DNA of 64,000 nt from Channallabes apus (taxonomy: Eukaryota > Chordata > Actinopteri > Siluriformes > Clariidae). The stretch lies in assembly GCA_030522415.1 (NCBI GenBank), contig CM060126.1:11916852-11980851 (forward strand), read 5' to 3'. Both the position numbers and the translations under genes were made by a program. A model generated the notes under the pieces. It saw only the letters and a program-made list of their open reading frames with translations, made no database searches and was not told the DNA's origin. Every line of letters begins with the position of its first letter. Within the stretch, counting starts at the first letter, position 1. Shown here in pieces: positions 11,041 to 21,733 of this stretch.

Positions 11041-11423
11041 GGCTAACGACAGATGCTTCCCTCACAGGCTGGGGTGCGGTCTCTGATGACCGTCCAGCCC
11101 AAGGGAGCTGGAGAGGCTATCTTCTCGCATGGCACATCAATTGCCTCGAGATGATGGCTCTATTTCTGGCCCTAAAGCACTTCCTCCAGCAGTTGAGAGG
11201 CTGCCATGTCCTAGTGCGGTGGACAACACTATGGCAGTCTCATATATTATCGCCAGGACGGACTGTGCTCGTGCCGCTAACAGCTAGCGCACCAGGTTCC
11301 TGTCCCTCAGGGCGATTTACATTCCAGCATGGATGCGGGAGCAGTAGTACTGTCCAGTCAATCTCTGACACACGGGGAATGGTAACCCCACTCCTAAGTA
11401 GTCAGGGAGAGATTTTCATGTAG
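11028..11423 (+). pseudogene. DIRS RNase H domain, truncated
   Basis: The frame encodes LTTDASLTGWGAV, with the first RNase H aspartate in TDAS, then QGSWRGYLLAWHINCLEM with the glutamate-bearing EMMALFLALKHF, then RGCHVLVRWTT at the next acidic position, where DN is usual. RT-linked RNase H degrades the RNA strand during replication. The frame later drifts (VPLTASAPG) and ends at 11423. It is a better preserved version of the sequence at 39-230 and mirrors 36003-36420. Confidence 0.75.
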
Positions 11424-11450
11424 CAAGGCGGACCCCTTGCCTTCCAAGAT

Positions 11451-12960
11451 ATGCTTCGCCTTTTACTGCTCTTCAGATTTACGTCCACCGCATCAGCTAG
11501 TGGTGTAGGTCAGAGCAGCTTCTACATGTTTTGGATGAGAGATGCTATTGCCCTCTCCTACAAGGCACGTGGGCTCACTTCACCTCTAGGAATCAGGGGC
11601 CTTTCAACCTTGGGGATTGCCTCATCTATTGCATTAGCAAGAGGTATTCCCCTGCAGCAAGTATCTGCTAAGCAGGTAAACCCAGTCCACTGCCGAATTG
11701 TTTCAGTGCTGGAGTTTCCGTCCTCGGGTCTGTGCCCTAGTACTCTCAGGACGTACGTGACTGCATCCTCTCTCAACTATCTTCCGAAAGCTCTATAAAC
11801 CCAACAGGCACCCTATTGCTTTTGAAGGCTTCTGTCCTCCGCGCTTACAGCTTTGGAGCAGGAGAGACTTCACTTGCAGTGTCCAGCTTGTGCTCTTCAG
11901 ATCTACGTCCACCGCATTTGCTAGTGGCGTAGGTCAGAGCAGTTTCTACATGTTCTGGATGAGACATGTTATTGCCCTGTCCTATGAGGTGCGTGGGCTC
12001 ACTTCGCCTCTAGGAATCAGGGCTCTTTCAGCCAAGGGGATTGCCTCATCTATTACACTGGCAAGAGGTATTCCCCTGCAGCAAGTGTCTGCTAAGCAGG
12101 TAAACCCAGTCCACTGCCGAATTGTTTCAGTGCTGGAGTTTCCGTCCTCGGGTCTGTGCCCTAGTACTCTCAGGATGTATGTAACTGCATCCTCTCTCAA
12201 CTATCTTCCGAAAGCTCTATAAACCCAACAGGCACCCTATTGCTTTTGAAGCCTTCTGTCCTTCGCGCTTACAGCTCCGGAGCAGGAGAGACTTCACTTG
12301 CTGTGTCCAGCTTGTGCTCTTTAGATCTATGTCCACCGCATCAGCTAGTGGCGTAGGTCAGAGCAGCTTCTACATGCTTTGGATGAGAGATGCTATTGAC
12401 CTCTCCTATGAGGCGCGTGGGCTCACTTCGCCTCTAGGAATCAGGGCTCATTCAACCAGGGGATCGCCTCAGCTATTGGATTAGCAAGAGGTATTCCCCT
12501 GCATCAAGTGTGTGCCAAGCAGGTAGACCCAGTCCACTGCCGAAATGTTTCAGTGCTGGAGCTTCTGCAGGAAAGGCTTGTCCTTGGGCTTGTGCCCTAG
12601 TACCCTCAGGATGTTCTTAGCTGCATTGTTGAAGCCTTCTGTCCTCCGCCTTTTACAGCTTCGGAGCAGAAGAAACTTCACTTACTGTCCAGTATGTGCT
12701 CTTCAGATTCACGTTCACCGCATCAGCTAGTGGCGTAAGTCAGAGCGCCACTATACTGGGTGAGAGATGCATATTGCCCTCTCCTATGAGGCACGTGGGT
12801 TCACTTCGCCTCTGGGAAGCAGGGCTCACCCAACCAGGGTGATTGTCCCAGTCTCACCAGCAGGATGTATCCCCTGCAGTAATTGTGTGGCGTGAAGGAT
12901 TGGTCCTCCCCGCACACATTTCTTACATTTTTAATCTGGATGTTCATGCTACTCCGGGCT
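11451..12960 (+). pseudogene. Tandem array of four partial DIRS tyrosine-recombinase modules
   Basis: Modules begin at about 11451, 11829, 12253 and 12636, with spacings of about 378, 424 and 383 bp. Each carries a catalytic-type part (ALSYEARGLTSPLGIRALS, then IALARGIPLQQ). The first three then carry an N-terminal core-binding part (VHCRIVSVLEF, then GLCPSTLRMYV). Only the last module ends in the C-terminal tail followed by the element end. In a normal DIRS element there is one recombinase of several hundred residues, and here no module is a complete enzyme. The mirror copy at 34519-35975 has the same array with nearly the same spacing, so the array is inherited within the family and is not a local accident. 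Confidence 0.75.
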
Positions 12961-13448
12961 CACTGCCCCCGAGTTAGCTGCCCAGGCTAGTTCTGAGACC
13001 TTCTTGGCTTTGTGCGCACACGCTACACAACCTTGGGGTCCAGACACCTGTAGTGCGGCGGCGTTGGTATTCTCGTTCCCATAGCGTTTTCACGCAGCAT
13101 CGAGTGAAGCCTTGAAAGGGAACGTCTCGGGTTACATTGCTGTAACACTGTTCCCTGAAAGGCGGGAACGAGATGCTGCGTCCGAATGCCACACTACCAC
13201 TTGACCGGACGGCTATTCAGACAAATTAATCTGAGGTTGTTGCCGGCTCACCTTTTTTTATAACCTCCACCTACATCTAATCAGATCACGTCACCTGGTC
13301 GAGGTTATATATAGCCAAAAACTTTGGCGTGTTTTCACAGCATGCTTCAACGACCGGCAATGCGACAAAATGGTTCCCATAGCGTTTTCACGCAGCATCT
13401 CGTTCCCGCCTTTCAGGGAACAGGGTTACAGCAATGTAACCCGAGACG

Positions 13449-14220
13449 ATCATCTTGCTAAAATTTGCTTATACTAGAAGGGTAAAAGGTACAACAATTT
13501 ATATAAAAGTATGCCATTTATATAGTTTTAATAATGAGAAACCTATCAGAAAATAAACACAAGCTTATTGAAAAAGGCAGGATGCTACTGTAACAAAGTC
13601 AAATAAATATGACATTTGAGAATTGCCTGCAGTATGCACACTAACTTCTCACTTACTTTACCAATACATGGAAATCTCAACTCCTTGTTATTTAGTTTCT
13701 TAGTGAATAAACAAGAATAAATATGTGCCCTGCTAAACAAACAGTTAAGCAGTGTGCACCATTTACAAGCCACAAAAAGCATTAAATTTTTAGGATTTTG
13801 TGATTGCTTCTATTAGCAAAACCGTATGCCATTTAATGTTTATTGTTCATTTTATACTAAGAGTTTTCACAAACTCAGTGATGATAATAATATTAATTAT
13901 AATAATAATAATAATAATAATACCAAGAATATTTTCCCCAAAAAATATTATGTATTTTATATGAAATTGGAAGAATTAAGAGCTTATCATTTTAGCCTAT
14001 TTTTCTATTAAAGCATAGAAAATTTAAAAGGTACTGTAAATGGAACGGAATGAACTAAAGACCAAATGATACTAAATTCCCTTTCTATCCAATGAAACCA
14101 AATATATGCACACAAATAAGGATTTCTCATACTGTCAATATTAAGACATCTGTTTTACCATCTAATAATAAAAAAAATCACAAACAGTAATCTCTGATTT
14201 TGGTATGTCCAGTGGTCTGT
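13449..14220. other. 3' flank of the second OR copy
   Basis: AT-rich sequence without a gene, containing an AAT microsatellite at 13897-13922. Segments near 13470-13620 recur at 17750-17870, and near 13770-13860 at 2440-2560, as expected for duplicated OR units. Confidence 0.6.
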
Positions 14221-15098
14221 TTAAATTGGTCTTATTTTCAATTGTTTGATTTCATTTAATGTTGAGAAAAGGTAGTTTGTACCACACAAAGCATAATGTT
14301 TTAAAACGTGGAAAATTTTTTCATCTCTCAGACCATAAATCAATGGACTAAGACTACGTGGTACAAACACAAAAACAATTAAATTTGAATATTTTATATT
14401 TCTAAGTGTCATTTCTTCACCCTTCCAGTATGCCATTTCTATATATGGGTTAAAAAACTGCATCATGCACAGAAACAATTGAGCACCATGAAGCAGCACA
14501 GTTCTCAGGCTCTTGGTCAATTTCTTTTTCTCAGAAGAAGCAGCTCTGGCTACAACCATTATTTTGATATAGGTGAATACAATAACACTGACCATCAAAA
14601 TGAAAAGTATAACATAAGTTGCAGCACGACCATGGGCCTGCCATTCTTTGACTGACACAACCTCTCCATTACACACTTCATTTGAGTACAGAGTAGAAGG
14701 TAAGGCTGCTGCCCAATATCCTATAAAACTGAATGCTGGAATTATAGAACTGATACTCCATATGATAACAAGTCCATATAATCTTGTCTTGCTTGTGGAG
14801 ATGTCAGCATGTCTCAAAGGCATGCATATAAAAAAGTCCCAACTGAAAGCAAGTCCGATACCAATATGAAAGCAGTGTCCACAAAAAGTGTTTGTGCAAA
14901 CAAAATATATCTAGTTTCTTCTCTAAATACATCCTTTTTCAGAAATGTGAATATCATCAAGCAATTTATGTAAAGGAAACTTCCAACCAGGATCTGCAGC
15001 AACAACAACTTCTCAGACAGAGGCTTTGAAAAGTTCAATGACAAAATAATGCTTGTGTTACTGTTTATTCCTGCACTCTGCATATCTATAAAAATCAA
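14221..15098 (-). pseudogene. Odorant receptor 131-2-like pseudogene (112-bp deletion)
   Basis: Two frames together cover most of an OR very close to the intact copy at 3118. 15098-14832 gives helices 1-2 (LLLLQILVGSFLYINCLMIF), and 14823-14221 gives helices 4-7 with PLIYGL and the usual C-terminus. Aligning to the intact gene, the bases matching 3730-3841 are missing at about 14829-14830. This removes helix 3, its cysteine and the LERY motif, and shifts the frame. The remainder is well preserved, which suggests recent loss. It is also followed by the same 5' flank as the intact gene. Confidence 0.9.
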
Positions 15099-15527
15099 TA
15101 TTTACATGTAAAAAATGTAAAAAATAATCCACCACAAAGAAAAAAAATCTATTGTGTAGTGGCAGAGGGCAGAGGGGATCCATGAATTGTTGCAGTGTGA
15201 TATTTCTCATGTATTTATACAGTTCTAGAGGTGACAATTAACCCTTTCGTTGCTGTTAGTATTAATATAAAAATATTTTTCTTTGAATGGCACATTTGCC
15301 TTTGTATTCATTTAATTTCATAATTTCTTCTCACTTTCTTAGCAACATACTGTCATTATAGATAAATATGTCATGTGTTTATGAAGAATATACAAATTAT
15401 GCCGTATGAGGCTTTATTTTTTAAGGTTTATTTATTGTTCTTGACCCAATTCATGATTGATAATTTTTATTTCTGAAGACAATTTCTCACTTTACATATT
15501 TGTTCAAGTATTAATATATATCTAGAG
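15099..15527. other. 5' flank of the OR pseudogene
   Basis: Matches the flank of the intact OR (TCTAGAGGTGA phrase near 15226). It is interrupted at 15528 by an hAT element, with target copy ATCTAGAG at 15520-15527. Confidence 0.6.
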
Positions 15528-17116
15528 CAGTGGTTCTCAAACTTTTTCTGTCATTCCCCACTTAAGGGGGTGAGCGAATTTTCAAGCCCCACTTGTCAAC
15601 AAAAGAATAACGAAATCGGCCAAGTTTACTGTTTATTGAAATATCAATTTCTAAACCAATAAGTTCAAACACCACCAAGTTCAAAACAGATAAAATACAC
15701 GTGCAATTGTTATAAAAGACTTACGTTGTCACTTATCTTTGCATAATTGACCCCATGTTTATTAGCTGCTCAGCAATCATTTGTAGTTTTTTTGCTCTGG
15801 CATAAAGCCATTTGTGCTTTGCTGTCCACTGATTCAGATGTTACCATGCGATTATCCTGCTGTCTGTATTCTGCCAGCTTTCTTTGAAAGAAGTCGAGTG
15901 GCTTATTAACGTGATGGTGAGTGTGTTTGTCTCTGTCTTCCTAATTTGTTGGGTCTCATGCGGTCTGCTGCCAGCGGTTTAAGACACAAAACACACATGG
16001 GTCTCTCTCCTGCCCCCACCATCACCACCATGAATCCAAGCTCAAGATAGACTTCATTAGGGGTGGGCGATATAACCAAAATCTTCTATCACGGTAGAAG
16101 CTATTTTCTACCTCGATAATGATCACAATCACAATTGTTATATCACAATATAGCAATTTGCATCTGAAAATGCATAAATAAAAATTCAAACACAAAGAAA
16201 CTATTTTACATAATGTAATTTTATTTAAACTGTGAATTGCTGATGTTTATTTTTTTTACTTTGGCCATATTCGTTTGGATGCTTGGATTTCAGATGATAG
16301 AAAAGGTTTGACGTGTTTCCACCACTTGTTAAAACAGTGCACTTACGTACCTTGCAAATCACGTTCATCTCATTCGTATCACTTTTCTTATACCCAAACC
16401 AATTCCACACCACAGACGATGCACCTTTTTTCAGTCTCCTCGTCACATGTAAGCAAACTCACTGCTGCTGCACCGTCTTCTTCCATTGTCGAAGTGTATG
16501 TGAAGCCAAACACATCAAAAAGTGGGACGAAACAGTGGCACCCGATTGAACCAAATATCTGCGCAAATACAGCGCAGCGCGACTATCTGGATAGCGCAGA
16601 GTTGATCTGGTTTATTCGCGCAGCCCGGTGGATCACGCAGCGCCGCTCGAATCACAAACCTGCGCAACTCACTATGTTTTATTTAAAAACTATTTTAAAT
16701 GTCAGGACTGTTTAATATTGTTTCCGCCTTGCCATGCCTGGTTTGTACGTGCACATCCCAGCGGGGTAAAATGTATTTTGATGGTCGGCGCAGTCTATTT
16801 CTGTCAGAGTCGCGCAGCGCTGCCCAGTGGGTCACGCAGGTTTGTGATTCGAGCAGCGCTGCTCAAGTTGGCCCGACGTTAAACCGTTATTGTTGCACTA
16901 TGGTTCCACTTTTTCTTCCGGCCCACAACTGATGTTATTTTAAATTTACTTGTATTAATGATCCATTTATTTGTGTGTGATTGTTTAGTTTATTCCTGTT
17001 ATTTTCACTAATTTCCTCTCGTTCATTGCGCCCCACCTGTCATCTCTGTATTCCCCACTAGTATTCCCCACTAGTATTCCCCACTTTCCCTGTATTCCCC
17101 ACTTTGAGAACCACTG
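15528..17116. mobile_element. hAT-type DNA transposon, 8-bp target duplication
   Basis: The element starts CAGTGGTTCTCAAAC and ends with the inverse TTTGAGAACCACTG. It is flanked by ATCTAGAG on both sides (15520-15527 and 17117-17124), the 8-bp duplication expected for hAT. The inside is composite: near 16059 begins AGGGGTGGGCGATATAAC, typical of the end of another teleost hAT family, and a BED zinc-finger reading lies on the minus strand at 16225-16446. No full transposase is present, so the element is non-autonomous. The outer family recurs as fragments at 51753, 52393 and 57090-57335. Confidence 0.85.
16225..16446 (-). pseudogene. BED zinc-finger exon of an hAT transposase
   Basis: The frame reads ASSVVWNWFGYKK, then NVICKVRKCTVLTSGG, then NLFYHLKSKHPNEY, which is the BED finger pattern of hAT transposases and ZBED proteins. 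The finger binds the transposon ends. In the family the first ligand pair is normally CxxC. Here the second cysteine of that pair appears to be Arg (CKVR), so zinc binding is probably lost. The histidine pair HLKSKH is kept. No catalytic domain follows in the window. It probably belongs to the element nested in the 15528-17116 copy. Confidence 0.7.
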
Positions 17117-17124
17117 ATCTAGAG

Positions 17125-18342
17125 GTTAACATGAGATTTTCAAAAATAGTTTGTAATAATGAATGTGAGTCTAAATGTTATTTTGTGATCTGACTGGTCC
17201 AGGAATCGTTTGGTGCTGGAGATCGGTGAGGTCAGAAATCGTTCGGAACTGATCACACTCCAGTGGATTTGTCCAGCTGTTTGTACAATTCAGTGGAGTC
17301 TTGTGACTTTGCTATTTTTGCTTTGACAATGCTTTTTACTGCAGACGATCAGCTTCTTGGTGTGATTGCATCCAGGCCTTGTATGCTGTTTTCAAGTCCT
17401 CGATGGCATTTGAAACTGCTTTGCTCAAACACCAGGGTTTTTTGTCAATGAAATGGCATCTTCAAGTCATCAAGTCTTTTTTTTGTTGAAGGCAATGTTG
17501 TAGGATGGTATCATTTAAGCATCAATTGCTAGCTTCTACTTATACCAAAAGATTAAGCAGCATGCCCATATATTGTGTGATGGGTGGCCTACAGCAAGCG
17601 CACCCCACACTGTTTGCTAGTATGTCTAAGACAAGTGGCAGACCATTTTTAAAACCTCTCAGAATTTTTCCTTTCTTACAATAAGTGGGCTATAAGTAAC
17701 TATAACATCTTATTTAAAAAAAAATAATAATAATAAAATATATATATACTATAGAAGGATAAAAATTATGACATTTACACAGTTTTAGTATTGAGAAATC
17801 TATGATAAAATAAAAATAATAAATACAAGTTCATTAAAATAATGGCAGGATGCTACTGTAACAAAGTATAATTGTTAATTTGTGATCTGACTGGTCCAGG
17901 AATTGTTTTGTTCTGCTGGAGATCGGTGAGGTCAGAAATCATTCAGAGCTGATCACACTCCAGTGGGTTAGTCCAGCTGTTTATACAATTCAGCATAGTC
18001 CTGGGTCTAATTTTAAAATAAGAAGAAGAAGAACTAACAAGAATATAAATTTTATCCAAAATGTTCTGTACTTTATATGAAATAGGCTTAATTTTTCCAA
18101 TCATTTTAGTCCATTTTCCTATTAAAGCATGGAAAATAGATGAGAGGTATTGCTCGATAATCTTTACAAAATAATGGAATGGAATGAACTAATAACCAAA
18201 TGACAATAAAATCCTGTAATATCCCATGAAACCAAACAAAATGTACACAAATAAAGATTTCCCATACTGTCATTATTAAGACATCTGTTTTAACAGTACA
18301 TTAAAAAGTCACAAATAGTCATCTCTGATTTTGGTATGTCAA
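17125..18342. repeat. OR-unit flank: repeated TGATCTGAC-type segment, copies 2 and 3
   Basis: The OR flank resumes after the hAT. The GATCTGACTGGTCCAGGAAT stretch appears at about 17190 and again at 17885, and both match 9346 onward. From 18060 the sequence becomes the 3' flank of the third OR copy. No gene was seen. Confidence 0.65.
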
Positions 18343-18631
18343 GTGTTCTGTCTAAATTGGTCTCATTTTCAATTATTTGATTTCAATTAATGTTGAGAAA
18401 AGGTAGTTTATACCGCACAAACCATAATGTCTTAAAGCACAAAATTTTTTTTCATCTCTCAGACCATAAATCAATGGACTAAGACAACGTGGCACAAACA
18501 AATAAACAATTAAATTGGAATATTTTATATTTTTAGTGTAATTTCTTCAACCTTATGAATGTGCCATTTCTATATATGGGTTAAAAAACTGCATCATGCA
18601 AAGTAACAATTGATCACTATGAAGCAGCACA
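18343..18631 (-). pseudogene. Odorant receptor fragment, 3' part, cut by a DIRS insertion
   Basis: The sequence aligns with the last third of the OR gene at 3118 (C-terminal tail, PLIYGL region and helix 6 region). At 18632 it changes abruptly into a DIRS terminus (GTTCCCTTTCAAAGG). The 5' two thirds of the OR do not reappear after the DIRS piece. A copy at 44158-44410 has the same breakpoint with the same DIRS family, which shows duplication after insertion. Confidence 0.85.
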
Positions 18632-19597
18632 GTTCCCTTTCAAAGGCTACACTCGGCTACTGCTGCGTGAAAACGCTATGGGAACATATTTTCATGTTGC
18701 CGGTTGTGAAGTATGTGTGTATCAAACATGCCAAATTTTGACTTATATAACCTCAGTCAGGTGACGTCATCTGATGAGACGCACCTGCAGGTTATAAATA
18801 GGAGTAACCCGAAACATTCCTCAAATCTTTTGTCTTCACTGACAGCCTAGTTGTGTTTGGGTGTCTGTGTTTAAACCAGCAAAATAAGAAAGTGTTTAAC
18901 TCACCGATATGGAATTTTAAACGAGATGTCCCTCCGATCTCTACACTTACTGCTTTGATTTATTATAAACTTATAAAACAAGCCGCGGCGCATTCCTGGG
19001 GCTTAAAACACGTGTATGTCTTGGTTCCCAAGAGGAACATGGGGCTGCGTCCAATTTTTAGATTTTCGTGGGCTGAACAGCTATGTAAAAATACATAAAT
19101 ACAGCTTAAAAATGTTGACTGTCAAAGTGATTGCTCTCAAATCCTACCAAACGACTGATTTGTGACAATCGATCTGAAGGACGCATATTTTGATATAGAA
19201 ATATTGCCACAACACAGGAGGTTCCTGAGGTTCGCTTTCAGGGGCAAAGCTTACCAGTATTGGGTCCTTCCATTTGGTCTAGCTCTCTCACCAGCACATA
19301 CACAAAATGCATGGATGCAGTTCTGGCTCTTACGACTCCAGGGCATCCGTATTTTTAATTATATAGACGACTGGCTGGCCCAGTCTCAGTAGCTAGCCCT
19401 TCGACATCAGGATGTCGTCCTAGCTCATCTTTGTTTCTCAGGATTGAGACCCAATGCCACGAAAAGCGTGCTCTTTCCTGTTCAGAGGACAACATATTTG
19501 GGTGTCACATGGGATTCGATCGTAAGGCGGGCACAGCTGTCTCCCGCTTGTGTCGAATCCATTCTCAACACCCTCAAGGAAATCAAGCTGGTGGAAA
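18632..19597 (+). mobile_element. DIRS-type element, 5' terminus joined to RT
   Basis: It begins with the DIRS left end (GTTCCCTTTCAAAGGC, then GTGAAAACGCTATGGGAAC) and its leader to about 18960. It then jumps by deletion into the RT region and stops inside the RT-RNase H link at about 19597, where OR flank sequence resumes. Left end and leader are shared with 44411-44672. It is a subfamily distinct from the copies at 9983 and 34063. Confidence 0.8.
19012..19590 (+). pseudogene. DIRS reverse transcriptase domain, partial
   Basis: With frameshifts, the strand reads VLVPKRNMGLRPIFRF, then VTIDLKDAYFDIEILPQH (RT block A with its aspartate), FLRFAFRGKAYQYWVLPFGL, ALSPAHT, then IRIFNYIDDWLAQSQ (block C, with YIDD as the catalytic metal site). 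It continues past a stop into SILNTLKE-like sequence at the end of RT. The YIDDW form and LKDAYF are DIRS hallmarks. The central frame 19162-19392 is the longest clean part. Confidence 0.82.
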
Positions 19598-20226
19598 TCT
19601 AGAGGTGACACTTTTGGTGCTGTCAATATTAATATTTAATGTTTTTTCTTTGGATGGTGCACTTGACTTTTTGTTAATTTCATCATTTTTTCTCACTTTC
19701 TTCGCAACATACTGTCGTTATATTTTAAATATGGCATGTGTTCATGAACAATATACAAATTGTGCCTTATAAGGTTTTATTTTTTCAAGGTTTATTCATG
19801 GCTCATGACCCAATTCATGATAGATAATTTTTATATCTGAAGACAATTTCTCTTTTCACTCGTTTGTTCAGGTATTAATATCTAGAGGTGAACATGAGAT
19901 TTTTAAAATAGTTTACTAATAATAATTAACATGAACATTATGTGTGAGGCAGTTTAATTAAGAATATATGCCAAGTCTAAATGTTAATTTGCTGGAGATC
20001 GGTGGAGTCAGGAATCCTTCAGAGCTGATCACACACCACTGGTTTTGTACAAGTCAGTATAGTGCTGGATCTTTAACACTAACCTCAATGCTTTTTACTG
20101 CAGACAATCTGCAGAAAATCTGCTTCAACACACCACTGGTTTTGTACAAGTCAGTATAGTGCTGGATATTTAACACTAACCTCAATGCTTTTTACTGCAG
20201 ACAATCTGCTTCATGGCATAATGCAA
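19598..20226. repeat. OR-unit flank: 5' flank of the third copy plus TGATC-type segment, copy 4
   Basis: It starts TCTAGAGGTGACA as upstream of the other OR copies and later includes the GGAGATCGGTGGAGTCAGG stretch of the shared flank. A direct repeat of about 85 bp is present at 20031-20109 and 20127-20208 (CACACCACTGGTTTTGTAC...). No gene was seen. Confidence 0.6.
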
Positions 20227-20937
20227 CCACGGGGGGACGCAATCCAGTGTCTTCTTGTGCCAGTCCCAAGTCTGGATAAATGCAGAGGGTTGTGTCGGGA
20301 AGGGCATCCGACGTAAAACATTTGCCAAATCAATGATGTGAATCACAAATATAATTCCCATACCGGATCGGTCGTGGCCCGGGTTAACAACGACAGCCAC
20401 TGATGCTGCTGACCTACAGGGTGCCGGTGGAAATTGGGCTACTGTTGGTCGAAGAAGGAGAGGAGGAAGGTGTGTTCGAAAGCAGAGAGAGAAGAAGAAA
20501 GGCAAGAGTTTAGGAGTGATAGTAAGGACTTTGAATGTTGGGACCATGACAGGGAAGAGAGTTGGTTGATATGATGCAGAGAAAGAAGGTGGATGTACTG
20601 TGTGTCCAGGAGACCAGGTGGAAAGGTAGCAAGGCCAGAAGCTTAGGAGCAGGGTTCAAATTGCTTTACCATGGTGTGGATAGGAAAAGAAATTGAGTAG
20701 GAGTTATTCTGAAAGAGGAGTTTGTAAGGAATGTTCTAGAGGTGAAGAGAGTATCAGACAGGTTGATGAGTCTGAAGCTGGAAATTGAAGACATAATGTT
20801 CAATGTTGTTAGTGGTTATGCCCCACAGGTAGGATGTGAGTTAGAAGAGAAGGAGAAATTCTGGAATGAGTTAGATGAAGTGATGCAGAGCATCCCCAGA
20901 GAGTGGTGATTGGTGCAGACTTTAATGGACATGTTGG
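20227..20937 (+). mobile_element. RTE-type LINE fragment, 5' part with endonuclease
   Basis: After a leader (GACGCAATCCAGTGTC...), the plus strand reads LRTLNVGTMTGKR, then VDVLCVQETRWKGSKAR, FKLLYHGVDRKRN, VSGYAPQVGCE and VIGADFNGHVGE, with a few stops. These are the ordered motifs of an RTE/Rex3-type LINE endonuclease. RT is absent. The fragment ends at about 20937, where an AACACTGTAAAAA repeat starts. Confidence 0.75.
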
Positions 20938-21329
20938 AGAACACTGTAAAAAAAAAAAAAAGTCCTAAATTTACGGAAAATGACTTTAAAATTTTATAGT
21001 AGTTTATCTTTTTTTTTAAACTACATACAAATCTCTGTAAATCTCTGACTGTTTTTTTAAGTATTATTTCAATATTGAAAATTAACTTTTTTCACATTTT
21101 TTAACAGTAAAAATACCATATTATTTTTACTGTTTTTTTTCAGTTTTTGTAAATTATGTGTAACTTTATGTAAAATTACAATAATAAATTGTAATTAAAT
21201 ACAAAACTCATTAGATAAAGGTTAATGTCCATACAAAAAAAATATTGTTTTTCTTTGTAATTTTGAGGTAAATCATATTAGTTTTATAATACTTTGATAT
21301 TTAAGTTCTAGATGCAAGTTTTAAAAGAT
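20938..21329. repeat. AT-rich repeat beginning ACACTGTAAAAA
   Basis: A stretch rich in TTTACTG/CAGTAAA motifs, resembling abundant teleost repeats that start CACTGTAAAAA. The 40579 region begins similarly (CACTGAAAAAAA). No gene; classification uncertain. Confidence 0.4.
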
Positions 21330-21342
21330 TATTCTTACATTA

Positions 21343-21547
21343 GGCGGCACGGTGGTGTAGTGGTTAGCACTGTCGCCTTGCACCTCCAGGGTCCGGGTTC
21401 GATTCCCGGCCAGGCTCAATTCCTGTCTCTGTGTGCATGGAGTTTGCATGTTCTCCCCGTGCTTGGTGGGTTTCCTCCGGGTACTCCGGTTTCCTCCCAC
21501 AGTCCAAAGACATGCAGATTAGGCTAATTGGCGTTCCCAAATTGACC

Positions 21548-21593
<46 letters not shown>

Positions 21594-21720
21594 CTGCGAT
21601 GGATTGGCACGCTGTCCAGGGTGTACCCTGCCTCGTGCCCAGAGTCTCCTGGGATAGGCTCCAGATCCCCGCGACCCTAAATACAGGATAAAGCGGTATA
21701 GAAGATGAATGAATGAATGA
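21343..21720 (+). mobile_element. tRNA-derived SINE with a (GT)n internal tract
   Basis: The head GGCGGCACGGTGGTGTAGTG carries an A box (TGGTGTAGTGGTTAGC), and GGTTCGATTCC is a B box, together a Pol III promoter. The body has CATGGAGTTTGCATGTTCTC and CGGTTTCCTCCCACAGTCC, well known in fish SINEs of the Mermaid type. A GT tract (about 21551-21590) lies inside, and the tail is GAATGAATGAATGA. Identical 13-bp flanks (TATTCTTACATTA at 21330-21342 and 21721-21733) are the target duplication, so both ends are certain. Identical flanks suggest a fairly recent insertion. Confidence 0.93.
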
Positions 21721-21733
21721 TATTCTTACATTA

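Larger units (their letters stand above)
9983..13448 (+). mobile_element. DIRS-type retrotransposon, plus-strand copy with recombinase module array
   Basis: The left end (9983-10031, GTTCCCTTTCAAGGC...) is matched in reverse complement at 13075-13123. A right terminal unit (13123-13448) follows, with its own inverted arms. Between them, in order, lie a leader with CG-rich sequence, a gag-like C-terminal piece (10837-10990), an RNase H (11028-11300) and a tandem array of recombinase modules (11451-12960). The RT domain is deleted: the sequence jumps from gag to RNase H near 10990-11000. A closely related, longer copy lies inverted at 34063-38532. Inverted ends with internal complementary regions and a tyrosine recombinase are the defining features of DIRS elements. 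This copy is not autonomous. Confidence 0.85.
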
